Source: Falciphora oryzae (taxonomy: Eukaryota; Ascomycota; Sordariomycetes; Magnaporthales; Magnaporthaceae). Taken from it: 64,000 nt of DNA. The stretch is taken from positions 434,001-498,000 of the forward strand of contig JNVV01000003.1 of NCBI GenBank assembly GCA_000733355.1. Direction: 5' to 3'. Positions 23,866 to 35,665 of this stretch are shown here, one piece after another. The notes beneath the pieces were generated by a model. That model was not told the origin of the DNA. It saw only the letters and a list, made by a program, of their open reading frames with translations, and made no database searches. Numbering within the stretch: the stretch's first letter is position 1; each line of letters starts with the position of its first letter. Position numbers and translations under genes: made by a program.

Positions 23866-24729
23866 GTTGCTTCGAGTCGGGAGCTATTCCTATTGACAGG
23901 TATCAGATGCAGGGAGTGACTTCTTCGGGAATCGTGCGATGATTGTTGGAAGGCCCAAGTCTGGGTTCGCGCATGCAAGACATATGATCGGGTGCTGGGA
24001 TGATTGGACCTTTTTCAAGAATAAGAGACAGGCGGGCTATGGATGCCAATGGCCAGAACATTGTGGAATAATTGATCAGGAACGCGAGAACTGCTGGCTG
24101 TGCCCCAGGACGACTTGCGACGCTGGAAACTTCCGTCAGGCTACGGCTACACTGCCACTGTCGATAATGTGGCATCCTCTATCACGGAGGGCGGCATGGG
24201 TGGTTGGCCAAGAGCGTAGCATCGCAAAGATGGTGCATACCATTCATTCACCAAAGTCAGCCACGATGCCTCCGTCGTTGAAGGATGGAGGGTATATCTG
24301 GTATGGTGTGGTGTGGTGTGGTTCGCCCCCAAGTGGTTCGCCATCGCCTCAATCCCAGATGATTGGCAATGGCGTCGGGCGCATCTTGCCATCCTGAAGC
24401 GTTACGCTGACTGGATGGCAGTAAGAATCGCTCTTTTCCGGGCGCAACACGCTACTAGCCGTAAAAATGCAAGCCTTAACCCCAAGGTCTGTCGCCATCA
24501 TCCCAAAAGCCCTTGCCCACCTCATTATCCTTTCATCACGCCCACCGATATATCCCAGGTCAACAAAGAGATCACGAAGGGAAAAAAAGAGAGAAAAAAG
24601 CTATAAATAAAAGGGGAAAGGGGTAATTATAGCAGCAGAGACCACTACACCACAAAACAAGCACACAGGAAGAATAGGAGGGAACCCAGGCACACAAGCA
24701 ACCAACATCACAGCCTGAGCACGAGCACT
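23866..24729. promoter_or_regulatory. Upstream region of kinase 1 and of the small two-exon gene
   Basis: 864 bp between divergent start codons. A TATA box (TATAAATA, 24602-24609) lies about 128 nt before the small gene's ATG, followed by an A-rich leader. Short tandem GTGTGGT units lie near 24305-24325. No gene seen. Confidence 0.5.
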
Positions 24730-25070
24730 ATGACTCCCATGCCCACCACCAAACGATCCTCCTCCACCCAGAGCTGGTCTTCAGCTACTTCGCAATGCCA
24801 TTACAAGGTCGGCCGGGTGCCGACCAAAAGTGTCCACAATGCCCAGCACCTCGTCGACGCCCTCGAGGCCAAGCTGGGCAGGGATCAGTTCCAGATCGTG
24901 GTTCAACATAATGCGTATAGCATCAGACCGCACGATTCCCATGTCGACATGGTGAGTGTCCTCCAGTCCGATGCGCGCTCGAGTTTCCTGGCGCCATTGA
25001 AGGACCAGCAAACTGACTCTATATGCCATACACGCAGGACAAGCTTCTCGAGGACATTAGCGGCTACTGA
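24730..25070 (+). CDS. Small hypothetical protein between the kinases (84 aa)
   Basis: Two exons (24730-24951 and 25038-25070) with a strong donor (GTGAGT) and a CAG acceptor give 84 residues; splicing replaces a random-looking frame by DKLLEDISGY and a stop. The N-terminus is Ser/Thr-rich and the rest reads as a compact alpha/beta domain: NAQHLVDALEAKLG then QFQIVVQHNAYSI. I do not recognise the family. A TATA box and a leader precede it, which supports a real gene. Its position between two head-to-head kinase paralogs suggests an accessory of that locus, by context only. Confidence 0.55.
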
Positions 25071-26283
25071 AGACGATGTGTGACGTGCTAGCTGTGGCTA
25101 GGGCGAGGCAGGATCACGATGCAGGTTAAAATCGAGCGCGTTTTATTGAGGAACTCGGCTGGGATCGTGCGGTGCGAGGGAAACACGCTGCTAACGCGTG
25201 GGTTAAAAATCGGAATAGGAAATGCCGGGCTGGTTCACGGTTGCAAGAGTCCCACCTTAGCCTGCGGCACAGGAGCACCGCCAGATCGAGGAGGTGGCCA
25301 AGATACCGCGGGAGCCGCTTCAACTATACCAGGTGTCTATTTATTTGCTGATTTGGTTCGCGGCACACTCTCGATGGTACTTATCTCTAGACAGGCAACA
25401 ATGGCCAGCTCTCCTACCTGTGCTCGATATCGTTCGATTCCAGTTGGACGCAGGCTCCGGATCGGCCCTGGCCAATTAATCTGCGGGGATTGATATGAAT
25501 CCTGAAGCTTGACCACACAGTCACATGTGCTAATCGGGCAACCCCTACAGGCCAGGCACCAACACCTCCATCCCATCCCGACAGTGCATCGAGCCTTGCC
25601 TGATGTTCTATGTATATTGGTGGTCGAACGGAGCCCCTCACTGCCACCTTTCCCTGATTTCGCGGATGGTTCGCAGCCTGCCGCCAGGCTATATCCGCCG
25701 TGCCTTGATAGGTCTAGGCAACCAGGCAGGGCTGGGTGTCTGGACGCCTTTTTTTGTGGCAAAGCAGCCTGATTTGGTCGACCTAGGTGGGCATGCCCAC
25801 CACCACCCGTGCATCACCTCAATTTGGTGCTGCCCATCGATGTCGTTGTGATATCCCCCCGGTTGGCACAACCCACCAATGCGTCTGTGACCATACAGAT
25901 GGCAGCCCCCCTCACCCCTTTCACCCCGCACCGTTCCCCCGAGGCCGCCCGTCCTGCAAGTTCAGGTTGGAGGCCTTCAGGCGAACCTGTAGGCAGAATT
26001 TCTGCACATTCGTCGCATCAACGCAATGTCGGACCGGATGCCTCCTGCCTGAGACTAGTGTTGGTAAGGCTACGGCTTGAGTCACCGTTGGCTGGTGGTA
26101 CGTCCCCCGGCTGGGCGGGATCGCGGGGAGGGAGAATGATGGGGATACTGTACGGTTATCTCCTCTGCATCTACGGGCATACCGTCTGCCTATATAGGCC
26201 GCCTTGCCTTCTTGCAATCTGATGGGACAGACCCATGAAGGTTGAGCCGAATCACAGAGAATACCATCGCACTTCTCAACACA
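25071..26283. promoter_or_regulatory. Spacer with kinase 2 promoter
   Basis: 1.2 kb without a supportable gene. A TATA box (TATATAGG, 26191-26198) sits about 93 nt before the kinase 2 ATG. Short frames on both strands show no motifs. Confidence 0.5.
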
Positions 26284-28652
26284 ATGCCCCGCTCATCTGA
26301 TCGACCTTCGAAGCCGACCATCACTGTCCACCTGGCCCCAGCCTCCCCCGGCCAGGCAGCCCATGGTAACACGCGGGGAAAGTTACTCGGTACTGTGGGC
26401 CACCCCTATCGAGACGACCTGAGCAGACCACCTATCCCTGACGACGACAGCGACGACCCAAGCGACAATCACAGCGATGATCCCAGTGACAACCCTAGGG
26501 ACGACCTCAGCGACACCAGCGGCGACCCCAGCGATGATCCCAGCGACGACCTGACCACGATCATCAGAGGAAACCGCATCCCGTCATACAAAGGAGAAAC
26601 TGACGGGTACCTCTCCTTCGCAGTCCTTCGGCGCCTTATGACGCCGGATAGGGTTCAGAAGGCGCTGCGGGAGGAGTGCGAGATCACCGATGAGGAACGA
26701 ATCAAGCATTTATGTGCCAAAATAGTGCCCGATGGGTTGACCAGTAACCCCACGCGCTGGTGCGCGGACGCGCCCGACTCTCGGAACAGCCATTCAGGGC
26801 CGCCCGCCGGGTACTTGACCGTGTTCGCTCTGCTACTCGACAGCGAGTGCGGTGCCTTCATCGACCACTTCATTGACCAAGGCTTCTCGGACGCCAAGTT
26901 ACCGCTGAAGACCAAGACGTGCACCAGAAACAGGCTACATCTCGTGGACCTCAGGAAGTCGGCCGCTGTCAGGCAATGGCTTAGTCACCTGCATGTGGCG
27001 TCCCTCAGCAGAGAGCAGTGGTCCTTCTTCACCCCCTTTTTTGCCTGTGAGAAAGATGGTACCCCGAAGCACTACCGCCTGCCTATTAAAGCCCGGCTTC
27101 CTTGGAGACAAGCAGGGAACGACGACAAGAAGGAATGGCCAACGAGTGACGCGAACCACGGTCAGGGCTCAGAGTGGAATCGCCAAGGGGATCTCGGCGC
27201 AGATGAGCTCACCGGTGGCTTCGGAACCGTCGAGCTCGTCATCATCGACCCTGACTCTCATGGCTTCCACGACCAACTGGAACGGGTACGCTTTTTTGTC
27301 GGCGCATTACAATCCAGAACCCGTTGAACCTGGCTGACACTCGTTTTGATTCAACAGCTTTCGCTTCCGAACAAGTGGTTTGCCATCAAATCCCTCCGAA
27401 AAGCCGACGTAGCCAAATACAGGAAGGAGATCGAGAACCTCAAGCGGTTCAATGGCCGCAGTCACGAGCACCTCGTCACACTGCTGGCAACCTTTACGCA
27501 CAGGGACCAGTACAGCTTCATCTTCCCCTGCGCGGATTGCGACCTGGAGCAGCACTGGAGGCGTCTCAGGTCCCCGCGCAAGACGCCCGAGTTCGCGCTC
27601 TGGGTTTCCGCCCAGGTGCTGGGACTGACGGGGGCCATACACACTATCCATGACCCTCCGAGCTCCTTCCTGGGCGACCCAGAACGAAAATTCGGGCGTC
27701 ACGGAGACCTCAAGCCCGAGAATATCCTCTACTTCGCCCTGCCCGACGACGGCAAACAGCCGATGCCCGAGGTCCTCGGCGCTGTGTGGAGGCAAGGCCC
27801 AACCTTGCCCGACGACAAAGCACTTGGCAAGCTTGTCATCACCGACTTCGGCCTTGCAGACGTGCATCGCGAGCTTAGCAAGTCCGCCGTGCACAAAAAG
27901 GGCTTGAACTACACCAGAAGCTGGGCCCCTCCCGAGTGCGACATGAAGGGGAATATCAACAGTCTGTGGGATATCTGGAGTTTAGGCTGCATCTTTCTTG
28001 AGATGGTCTGCTGGACGCTAGGTGATGACAGGAAAAGTGGCCAGGAGAGGCGCGACGACTTTGCCTACGAGAGGCGCCAGCTCAACTTGCTCCAGCACAA
28101 AACCGAGCAGTTCTACGATATCACACGCCCAGACAGCGAAGGGCTTTACGGCTTCGGAGTCAAGGATATGGTCGTACAGGTTTGTGGATAATACGCTTCT
28201 CCTCTCCAACGTCGCCTCGCCTCCTTTTTTTGATGACTGACAAGACCGGGTAGTGGATTGAGGACATGCACAGCCACCCATACTGCACGCAGTACCTACA
28301 CGAACTTCTGAATCTCGTATACGACCACATGCTAGTAGTGCGATCACCACCACAATTCGAACGGAGCCGGTCCAAAGATCTCCTCAGGAAGGTTCAGAGT
28401 ATGCACAGCAGGGCCCAGGGGGCAGCTGGAGTTGCCTACCTGACCGAACACAAGCCCTGGCCCAACCACTTTGTCCAGAAAAGACCGTCAGTGCGTGCCG
28501 CGCTCGACGAAGAGCTGCAGGCTATGGTCGATAAGTCGGAGCAGTCACCGTCTTTGAGGGCATACCGGAGAAGTCGAGGCAGCGATGCGAGCAGCGGATC
28601 TAGTAGCAGTGGGACTGAGGTTACCTCGATGTCTTTTGCCATCGGCACCTAA
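26284..28652 (+). CDS. Protein kinase 2, paralog of kinase 1
   Basis: Three exons (26284-27285, 27358-28179, 28254-28652) give 740 residues, almost the length of kinase 1. After a short N-terminus comes an acidic low-complexity stretch of repeated SDDP/SDN units (about 55-95), then a helical region, then the kinase: glycine loop TGGFGTVEL (310-318), Lys345 in FAIKSL, catalytic RHGDLKPENIL (Asp451), ITDFGLAD (Asp497) and APPECDM. The HGD variant is shared with kinase 1. The tail HPYCTQYLHELLNLVYDHMLVV matches the tail of kinase 1. All catalytic residues are present, so activity is likely. Introns are GTACGC..CAG and GTTTGT..TAG and sit where kinase 1 also has introns (after the glycine loop and before the tail), which supports common descent. 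Confidence 0.88.
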
Positions 28653-29075
28653 CAGGCCAATTTCTAGTTCGCGTGGTGTTTTTGGGTTTCGGTAGTTGGC
28701 GCGCAAAAAGTTGTGTAGATGAAAATACCTGCCCCGATGCAGAGAAGAAATATCCGCCGCTGAATATTGAAACCCATGCCCAATGCCAACCCTTGTGCCC
28801 TAAAGTTGAAATCACAGGACGATCTTGTATCTTTCCATTACAATTTTCTTCGCGAGGCGCTCGAGTTCGGGCTGCAGCGGACACAGTCAGCATACCAGCA
28901 AATGGGAATGACGTGTGTGGTGGACAATGCTCACACGTTTCAGCCCCCTCGGAAGGATACACTGATAAAAACCCCGCGTCCACTGCATAAAAATCCATGT
29001 CAGCATGGAGGGGACATTACACGACGACACGACATCTCGGTACCCGAGTACCCATTCTGCTAACAGGGGACGCAC

Positions 29076-29198
29076 TTTAATATCGCATTTCCCAGGGCCG
29101 AAAACGCCCAAGAGGAAAAGCTCGAGCTCCATCTGATCCATGTACCGCGCGTGGATGATGGCCGTCTTCCTCGGACGGTGCTGCGACGTCACTGCCAT
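29076..29198 (-). CDS. Possible first exon of a small gene
   Basis: From the ATG at 29198 the frame reads about 41 protein-like residues (RYMDQMELELFLLGVFGPG...) up to a strong donor (GTGCGT). Several acceptors follow but none gives a convincing second exon. The segment may be a remnant. It has a loose similarity in pattern to the small gene at 24730 (helix, then LG/FG, then I-V strand), which I could not test. It converges on kinase 2. Confidence 0.25.
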
Positions 29199-31898
29199 GG
29201 CGTCGATGCTGAATGAGCTGGCGATGGGGGTAGCTGGAATTTCTCAGCTGCGCGCCACGCCGGGTTCTCGGGAGCCAAATTCGGATGGCCACAGGTTTGA
29301 CGAACAAAGAGATAAAAGGGAGAGGGAAGGGCAGCTCTCCAAGGTCGAAAGCACGGGATGATCTCACGCGATTTATAGGTAGCTGCGTCTGCAATCTAAC
29401 CCAAGGCCGACCTCACTGTTACCCACGCTGCGTCTCCCAAGGTCTCGTTCCGAGCTGCCCGCTGCGGGACGGAGCAGCGACAGCGATGGAGGGCAAGAAA
29501 AAGCACCCGATAGCAGAGCCCAACCGCAGCCGCCAATGGCTCCCAACGCCACCACCATCATGTAGAAAATTCCCGAACCCCGTCAGGCATTGGAGGGTAT
29601 GGGGTCGCAAGAAGAAGGACGCTTGTGCAAGGCCAAAAAAGCACATTGCCCAACATGAAGCGAAAGTGCGCGCGTCCAGTTGGTGGTCGAGGTGGGGCAA
29701 ACTTCGCTGTGGTTCGTGTCGAACCAGCACCAATGGAATCATCAAAGTGTCTACATTCCGTGATACACGGATTGATGTCGGTGGGTGGATGTCGGGACTC
29801 TGCCTCTGCTGCAGCCGGGCACAAAGGGTCACTGCATGCAAAAGCGAGAAACGACATGAAAAACGACCAGTCAAAACAAGCCTCAAAACTGAAGAAAAGT
29901 CGGTGAGCTCAGCACTACCTACCTACACATTTGATACTATCCATTTGGAAAACATATCCAGTCTTGCTGGTGAAGTGAGATCTTACACTCAATGTTAGTA
30001 ATCGCCGTCCTGTACCACCGAGCCATCCACACGTGGATCTCCCCATCCCGAAGGGAGCGCTGAATGAGGGCGGGACCAGCGCTACATGGATTCAGCCCCA
30101 CAAATCCACCAGCGTCCCTTGGCTGCAGGCGCGAGGCGCATTCAACTTTACCTCACCCAGCACATGAGCCGCCAGTCCTCACGCACGGGTTGATCTGACT
30201 ACATCAACCCTCGACTGCATCAAATTGGACCCATTGGAGTCTTTGGAATTTTTGCTCACTCTAGAATCCACCGAAACCAATATTCTCGAGAAGAGGCCTC
30301 CTTCTCAACACTCTTGTACCCAAACGTTATTCCGCACACTGAGCCGTGAAGGTAACCCATGCAGATGTCGTGACTGGTCACCCGAAACCCTCTGTTTCTG
30401 TCCGTATCATCTGGGCCTCCACTGGAAAGCAAGGTCCACAGGAATATGGATATCTCTAACTGGGTGGTGTTGAATTAATGCTGAGGCCAGCATTCTACCG
30501 TTGCGTGATCCATCTTCCGGCCGGCAAGAGCAAATGGTGTCGGAGCCGGACTCTCCTGCACCTTTCCGGCTCCTTACACCACGTTTCCCACCTATTAATT
30601 TGCCTGCACACTTTGTGAATCTAGTTGCGACAACACGGTCTCACCAATTGACTGCACGGCGACCAACATGGTCTCAATGTTGACCTGCCACAACTCGACG
30701 AACCAGGGACAGGAGCACTGTCGTGACAGGGCTGTAAGGCAAGTTTTTGCATACTGGATGCACTCGTTGGCGGCGCAGCATTGTGCAACTCCCCTGGCCG
30801 ATCCCCTAGCCGATCCCCTGGCCGGAACCTAGCAATATCGGGCAGGAAAAAAAAAAAAAAAAACAGCACGTGGAAACAGGCCGCAATGACGAATATCTTT
30901 TCATTGTATTCCAACATCCTTTCCGGACCTGTCCCTTTTCCCGGCTCGAAAGGCTCTCTCCAAAAATATCTGGGCCCCTATCGGTTGATCCCTGTCACGT
31001 TTCTGCCCTAGGGGATTATTCAGGGGATTTACTGGAAGCATTGTCGGGCTGTGCTGAACACCAGACGGTCCCCCCGTCTGACGCCCCAGAGGAATCCCCC
31101 CCGCGAGCGGGTAGCTGAAGGCCGCATGAGGCCTGAGCTGCCGTCAGACCCCGACGCCGGGCTGAGCCACCAGCGTGGTGCCAGCCAAGCTGAAGAGCCC
31201 GAACCTGATACCTAAGCGAGATCTACCAAGCAGCGTCAACTCATTTCACCGCAATTAATCGGCGCTTTTTTTTTTTTTTTTCCCCTCTGGCGTGTCTGCC
31301 AAACATTGGACAAACCAACGATGGTCGCCCAGAGCGCCAGGGTGGCGCCGCGCTCCACTACCCTTCTCGGCCCGCGCTGTCAGCCAGGGGCGCCCTTTCG
31401 AGTAATGCCGAACGGCGATCTTGGTCACGATGCAGAAACACCAGCTGCAAACGCGGCCTCAGCTAGCCTCTCGCGGGCCGCCCAGAGAGGCTAACGAGTG
31501 GAACGGGAATGGTTTCTGCGGAGCCGATGCAAGATGCTCATCGGCTAGAGGCCGGTGAGACGGCAGCACGATGGGAGACTAGGCCTCTCAGGGGAAGACA
31601 CTGCAAAAAAAAAAAAAAAATTAACGTTTGTGACCCCCCGGGAGGAACACGAAAGTCTCAGGCCCCTTTGCCTGGATGCCAAGCAGGCGCTGGCGGCGAC
31701 ACCGGATCTGCATGTCTGGACGAGATATATAGACCCGGTCGTCCTCGCCCGCTACTGTCTGTTGGATACTGGAGGCCATCGCGCGGCGGGCAGACACTTT
31801 ACACTCTTTTACCTCCTCTCTTCGTGAAAGCAAGCCAGCCCTGAGGTTCTAGCCCCAGCCGTAGTATACCAGCGATTCCAACAACCACCCAGCCCAAG
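29199..31898. other. 2.7-kb gene-poor spacer with homopolymer tracts
   Basis: No supportable gene. There are long A or T runs near 30847, 31267 and 31604, and a short tandem GATCCCCTRGCC repeat at about 30787-30828. A TATA-like GATATATAGA at about 31724 probably serves the NADase gene, about 170 nt downstream. Confidence 0.45.
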
Positions 31899-32761
31899 AT
31901 GCACGCCGCGTCCCTCCTCCTCCTCTGCGCCGCAGGCGCCCTTGCGTCCCCCATCGCCACGAGCACCAGCAGCGAACCGGCGCCGGCGGCCACCGCGGAC
32001 CCCAGCGCCCCGGCCCGCTGCACACTGGACCGCAAGTCCCCCGAGTACTGCGCCGGCACAGCCAACAACGCCAGCGCGACCGGCATCTACCTGTGCGGCG
32101 ACGAGCGGCTCGGCCCGCACGAGCTGCCGACGCGCATCCCCGTCGACACCATGATCGAGACGTACGACCGGCTCGGCGGCCTGTGCCCGGGCAAGTTCCT
32201 CGAGACGTGGTGGGACGCAGCCGCCAACAGCTGGAAGTGGCCGGCCCAGGACGGCTTCTCGGTCGACGACCAGGCCCGGCCCATCAAGGGCAACATGACG
32301 CTCCACAAGGGCCTCATGCTCGACCGCTTCGGCAGCGAGCGCGGCCGGTTCGTGTCGCCCGCCGCCGCGCCCTACATGCAGCGCGCGCTGCCGCCCGCCA
32401 GCCTGGTGACGCCGGCGGACGACAAAAAGTGAGTACCCGCACGGGGAAGACCTGGTCTTGAAGGGGACGGAAAGACAAATGGACAAAGCTGATGTGTGTT
32501 GCAAAACACAGGTTCCCGTACCAATACCACGTCTACCGCGTCGTCAAGGATTTCGCGGTGCAGGCCGGCCCGATCCTGCCGTGGTTCGGCCAGCCGGGCC
32601 AAGGCACCCAGTACCAGCTCAGCCAGCGCGTCTCCGAGCTGCTCGAGGCCGGGTTCATCGAGGCCGTGAACCCGGAGGTGCTCACGCCCCAGAACCCGCA
32701 CGGTGCTAGCTGCAACAAGGAGGAGAGCGAGGAGGAGATTGTGTGGGCGAGGACCTCTTAA
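31899..32761 (+). CDS. Secreted NAD glycohydrolase with TNT domain
   Basis: Two exons (31899-32428 and 32512-32761; intron GTGAGT..CAG) give 259 residues. A signal peptide (to about 17) is followed by a Ser/Thr/Pro-rich linker and then a fungal TNT-type domain. Recognisable motifs: YLCGDERLGP (64-73), GGLCPGKF, PIKGNMTL, DRFGSERG (142-149), PYMQRALPP and PWFGQPGQGTQYQL (200-213). In fungal surface NADases the active site uses an Arg and a Gln; the matching candidates are Arg143 and a Gln at 207 or 210. It should split extracellular NAD+ to ADP-ribose and nicotinamide. The bacterial relative is the tuberculosis necrotizing toxin domain; here it is fused to no delivery module. The gene is intact. 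Confidence 0.88.
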
Positions 32762-33064
32762 TTAATTGAGACAAGGGGGTCAGGGTAAATAAGTAGATAA
32801 AGCGATAAAGCGATAAAGCATTTCTTGGATAAAATTGAACATGATTAACAAAAAGTTAGAATTCCTCGCTACAAAGATCCCGCTGCTATGCTATGATGTA
32901 CACGACGCCAACCCAGATGCTGATAGATGCCTTCGTAAATACCCGTAGCCGTACCCAAACCAACCGATGCTCCAAGGGGGTATTCAGGTATCGCCGCCGT
33001 TTCCTTTTTTTTTCAGTTTTTTTTCTTTTTTCTTTTTCAGTTTAGTAGATGTGTCTGCTCGACT
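32762..33064. other. Convergent 3' spacer
   Basis: AT-rich 303-bp spacer with three GATAAAG repeats near 32795-32820 and T-rich runs near 33005-33045; it holds the 3' ends of two convergent genes. Confidence 0.45.
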
Positions 33065-34262
33065 TTAGATCGAGAGCAGGTAAGCCAGGCCCAGGGCCAG
33101 GGCGAAGCAGGCGGACGAGCCGCTCTTGCTGGACATGCCCGATGCACCGCTGTTGGGAGGCGAGGAAGTGGTGGTGGTCGCGGCACTAGTGCTGGTGCTG
33201 CTAGGGCCGTTGGTGGTGGTGGTAGTGGTGCTGGCGGTCGAGGCCTTGTTGAACTTCTCCACCACCCACTTTGTCGTCTCGCTTTCATACTTGTTAAAAT
33301 ACGAGCCGTGGATATCGGACCGGTTGCCCATGGCGCAGTAGCGGTCGCCGATATCGCACCAGGAGCGCATGTTGTCCGAGTAAGGCGCGCATGCGGCATT
33401 GTTCTTGCGGGGGAAGAAGCTGCTCTGGTTGGTGGCAGTGCCCGCGTTCCAGGACTGGCCAACGGCCCTGGTCGGGTCTCCGTAGAGGACAATTGCAACG
33501 ACTGTAGGAATGGGATGTTAGCAGATGGATCAAGGATTTGAGCCGAGGCCGGTCAGGCTAGGCACTTACTGTTCTTCTCGTAGCGCGAGTCGAGGTCAGG
33601 AGTCGAAGGGAATCCCTCGCTGGACGTGCCGCAAATCAGGTCACCAACAGCCTGCGCGCCCTAAAAACCAACAAGGAACGGTGGAGTCAGCAATTGAGTT
33701 CGAGCGACAGCGGCAGAACAGGGGTGCCGGCCAGGTGGGTTGCACCGAAATGCAGGGATTGTTATCAGAAATGTCATACCTGCGAGTAACCCAGCAGTGC
33801 CATCTTGTTGTTGGGGCACCTCTTCGCATAGTCCTCGACCATGGACTTGAGCTTCGAGGTTCCATTTCCAACGCTCAGGTTGTAGTCGAGGAAGGTGGCC
33901 GGGTAGTCGATGGCAGTGACCCTGCTGTCCTTGATCTTCTGGGTGATGTTGCCCGCCACGACGCCTATCCTGCCCAGGCCCGGCTGCTCGTTCGAGCCAC
34001 GGGCGACAAAGATCTGCAGGCCGTTCACGCAGTTGGTGGGCGCGGCGGTGGGGACCGATCCTGTCGTCGTTGTCGAGCTCGTTGTAGAGGTGGTAAATGT
34101 GGAGCCTGTCGACGAGGTTCCGGTGGTGGTTGTGCTCGAGGTCGAGGAAGAAGAAGTCGTGGTAGTCGTTGAGCTCGACGATGTCGTTGTGGTCTGCGCC
34201 GCGATGGGGCTGGCGGCCAGCAGCAGGCTCAGGCCCAGGGAAAGAAGCGAAGAGCTAACCAT
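33065..34262 (-). CDS. Probably GPI-anchored CE5 esterase (cutinase/acetylxylan esterase)
   Basis: Three exons (34262-33780, 33660-33570, 33501-33065) give 336 residues. Order: signal peptide (MVSSSLLSLGLSLLLAASPIAA), a Ser/Thr-only linker (about 24-75), the alpha/beta-hydrolase domain (FVARGSNEQPG near the start), a second Ser/Thr linker and a hydrophobic C-terminus (CFALALGLAYLLSI) typical of a GPI signal. The nucleophile motif GYSQG spans the first intron (Ser160); the other triad residues are Asp in DIGDRYC and His in DIHGSYF. Paired cysteines fit the CE5 fold. It should cut ester bonds in cutin, acetylxylan or similar polymers at the cell wall. Introns GTATGA..TAG and GTAAGT..CAG are canonical. 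Confidence 0.9.
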
Positions 34263-35665
34263 GGTGTCAGGTTTGTTCCGGTCTTTGGGACGGGATCTAG
34301 GTATTACAGGCGAGAAGCGGCCCGGAGGTAAGGGAGGAAGATGAGGGACGAGAGAAGGGATGAGGAGGAGGAGAGACAAGACATGGCCGCCTGGGTGCCG
34401 GGCAACAGGGCCCTTATTTGAACCCGCGCGGCCATGGAGGAGCAAGGCATCATCGATTCCCGACGCACCCGAAGGCCGCTGGGATGCATCCTGACGACGC
34501 GGGCGGAGCTGGCACCAGAATCCCCTCCCCCAGACCCGTCGATTCTGGACCCATTTTCCTTTCCAATTGCGGACAACCGCTCGCGCTCCCGATGCGGGCA
34601 CCAAAAATAGGCGCTCCTGAATGGAGCCGGCAACAGGGGGTCGGTGGCAGGCATTGGCTTCCGGGCCCCCCAGCCACCAAGCGGGGACCCGGCAAGCCTC
34701 GGGCACGTGTCAGTCCTTGACGCGGCCTTGAACTCTGAATCCTCGGAGGCTTCGATATTTCCCCGCACAGGCTGCCGTGTTTGGTCAACAACTCCGGTCG
34801 GGGTGCGTCAAGACGCGGCGATTCGATCGATGCCAATATCGAGTGCCGTGCCAAAGGGGAAGGTCGTAAGCGATTGCCTAGTTTCCAGCCTTGTAAAAAT
34901 TCGCGCTTGGCCTTTGGTCGCGCACGCGGCCCTTAGAATTCTTCCAGACGCAGACCGAAAGTTCGTCGCCCCCGCCTTCCGTCGCATCCAAGCTGCCAAA
35001 TCGGTCCCCGAACCGCTACATTGACTCGAGCAGTTCCGCCAGCCACATTTTCAACGGGCTCCAGCGCGAGTGGGGGTGTTTGGCGTCAAGGGACCTCGAT
35101 TGCTACTGCTAAAAACAAACAATGGCCCGGACTTGGCTTTGGCTGCGCAACCCCTGGGCCGAGAGTGCCGGTGATTTTCCTGTTCCCTTGTCAGGCTAGC
35201 CCTGCAACGTCCCGGAATGGCTCCAGATGAGGCTCCCCGATCATGTTTAGCCTTTTGACGAGGTCTCAACTGCCGACCATAGCGTTGCGAAGGGTGAAGT
35301 TGAGGCTCGTGTGCGTGCAACATCGCCAGCCAGTTTACCTTCTCAATTGGGAATCTATGCTGTCGCGAACGATTTCATTCTTATCGAGGAGTCATTTTGA
35401 TGAGTCACGCGTCTCCAAGTCGCGAGCTCTCGGGTTCAACACGAGTTAATGCAAAGAGATGAGATGGAGACCTGCAGAGCATTCACTTGTGGATGGGATG
35501 AAAGATAAACGTAGAGGGAAAACACTCATAAGGCCCTGAGGCTTCGGCCTCCTGGGAATAGCATTCCTCGTCGCTAAGCATCTACGCTCACCAGTGCCAA
35601 ACCGAGCCCATTTGTGAAGCTATCGCAACGTCACCAGAAACCCTCCAAAAACGGCCCAGTTAAAA
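34263..35665. other. Divergent spacer, 1.4 kb
   Basis: Divergent promoter region between the esterase and the methyltransferase. No gene, repeat or clear TATA box seen. Confidence 0.4.

Noticed and set aside
29419..29886. Minus-strand 155-codon frame downstream of kinase 2
   Set aside because: No motif or splice evidence, and overlapping plus-strand frames are equally long.
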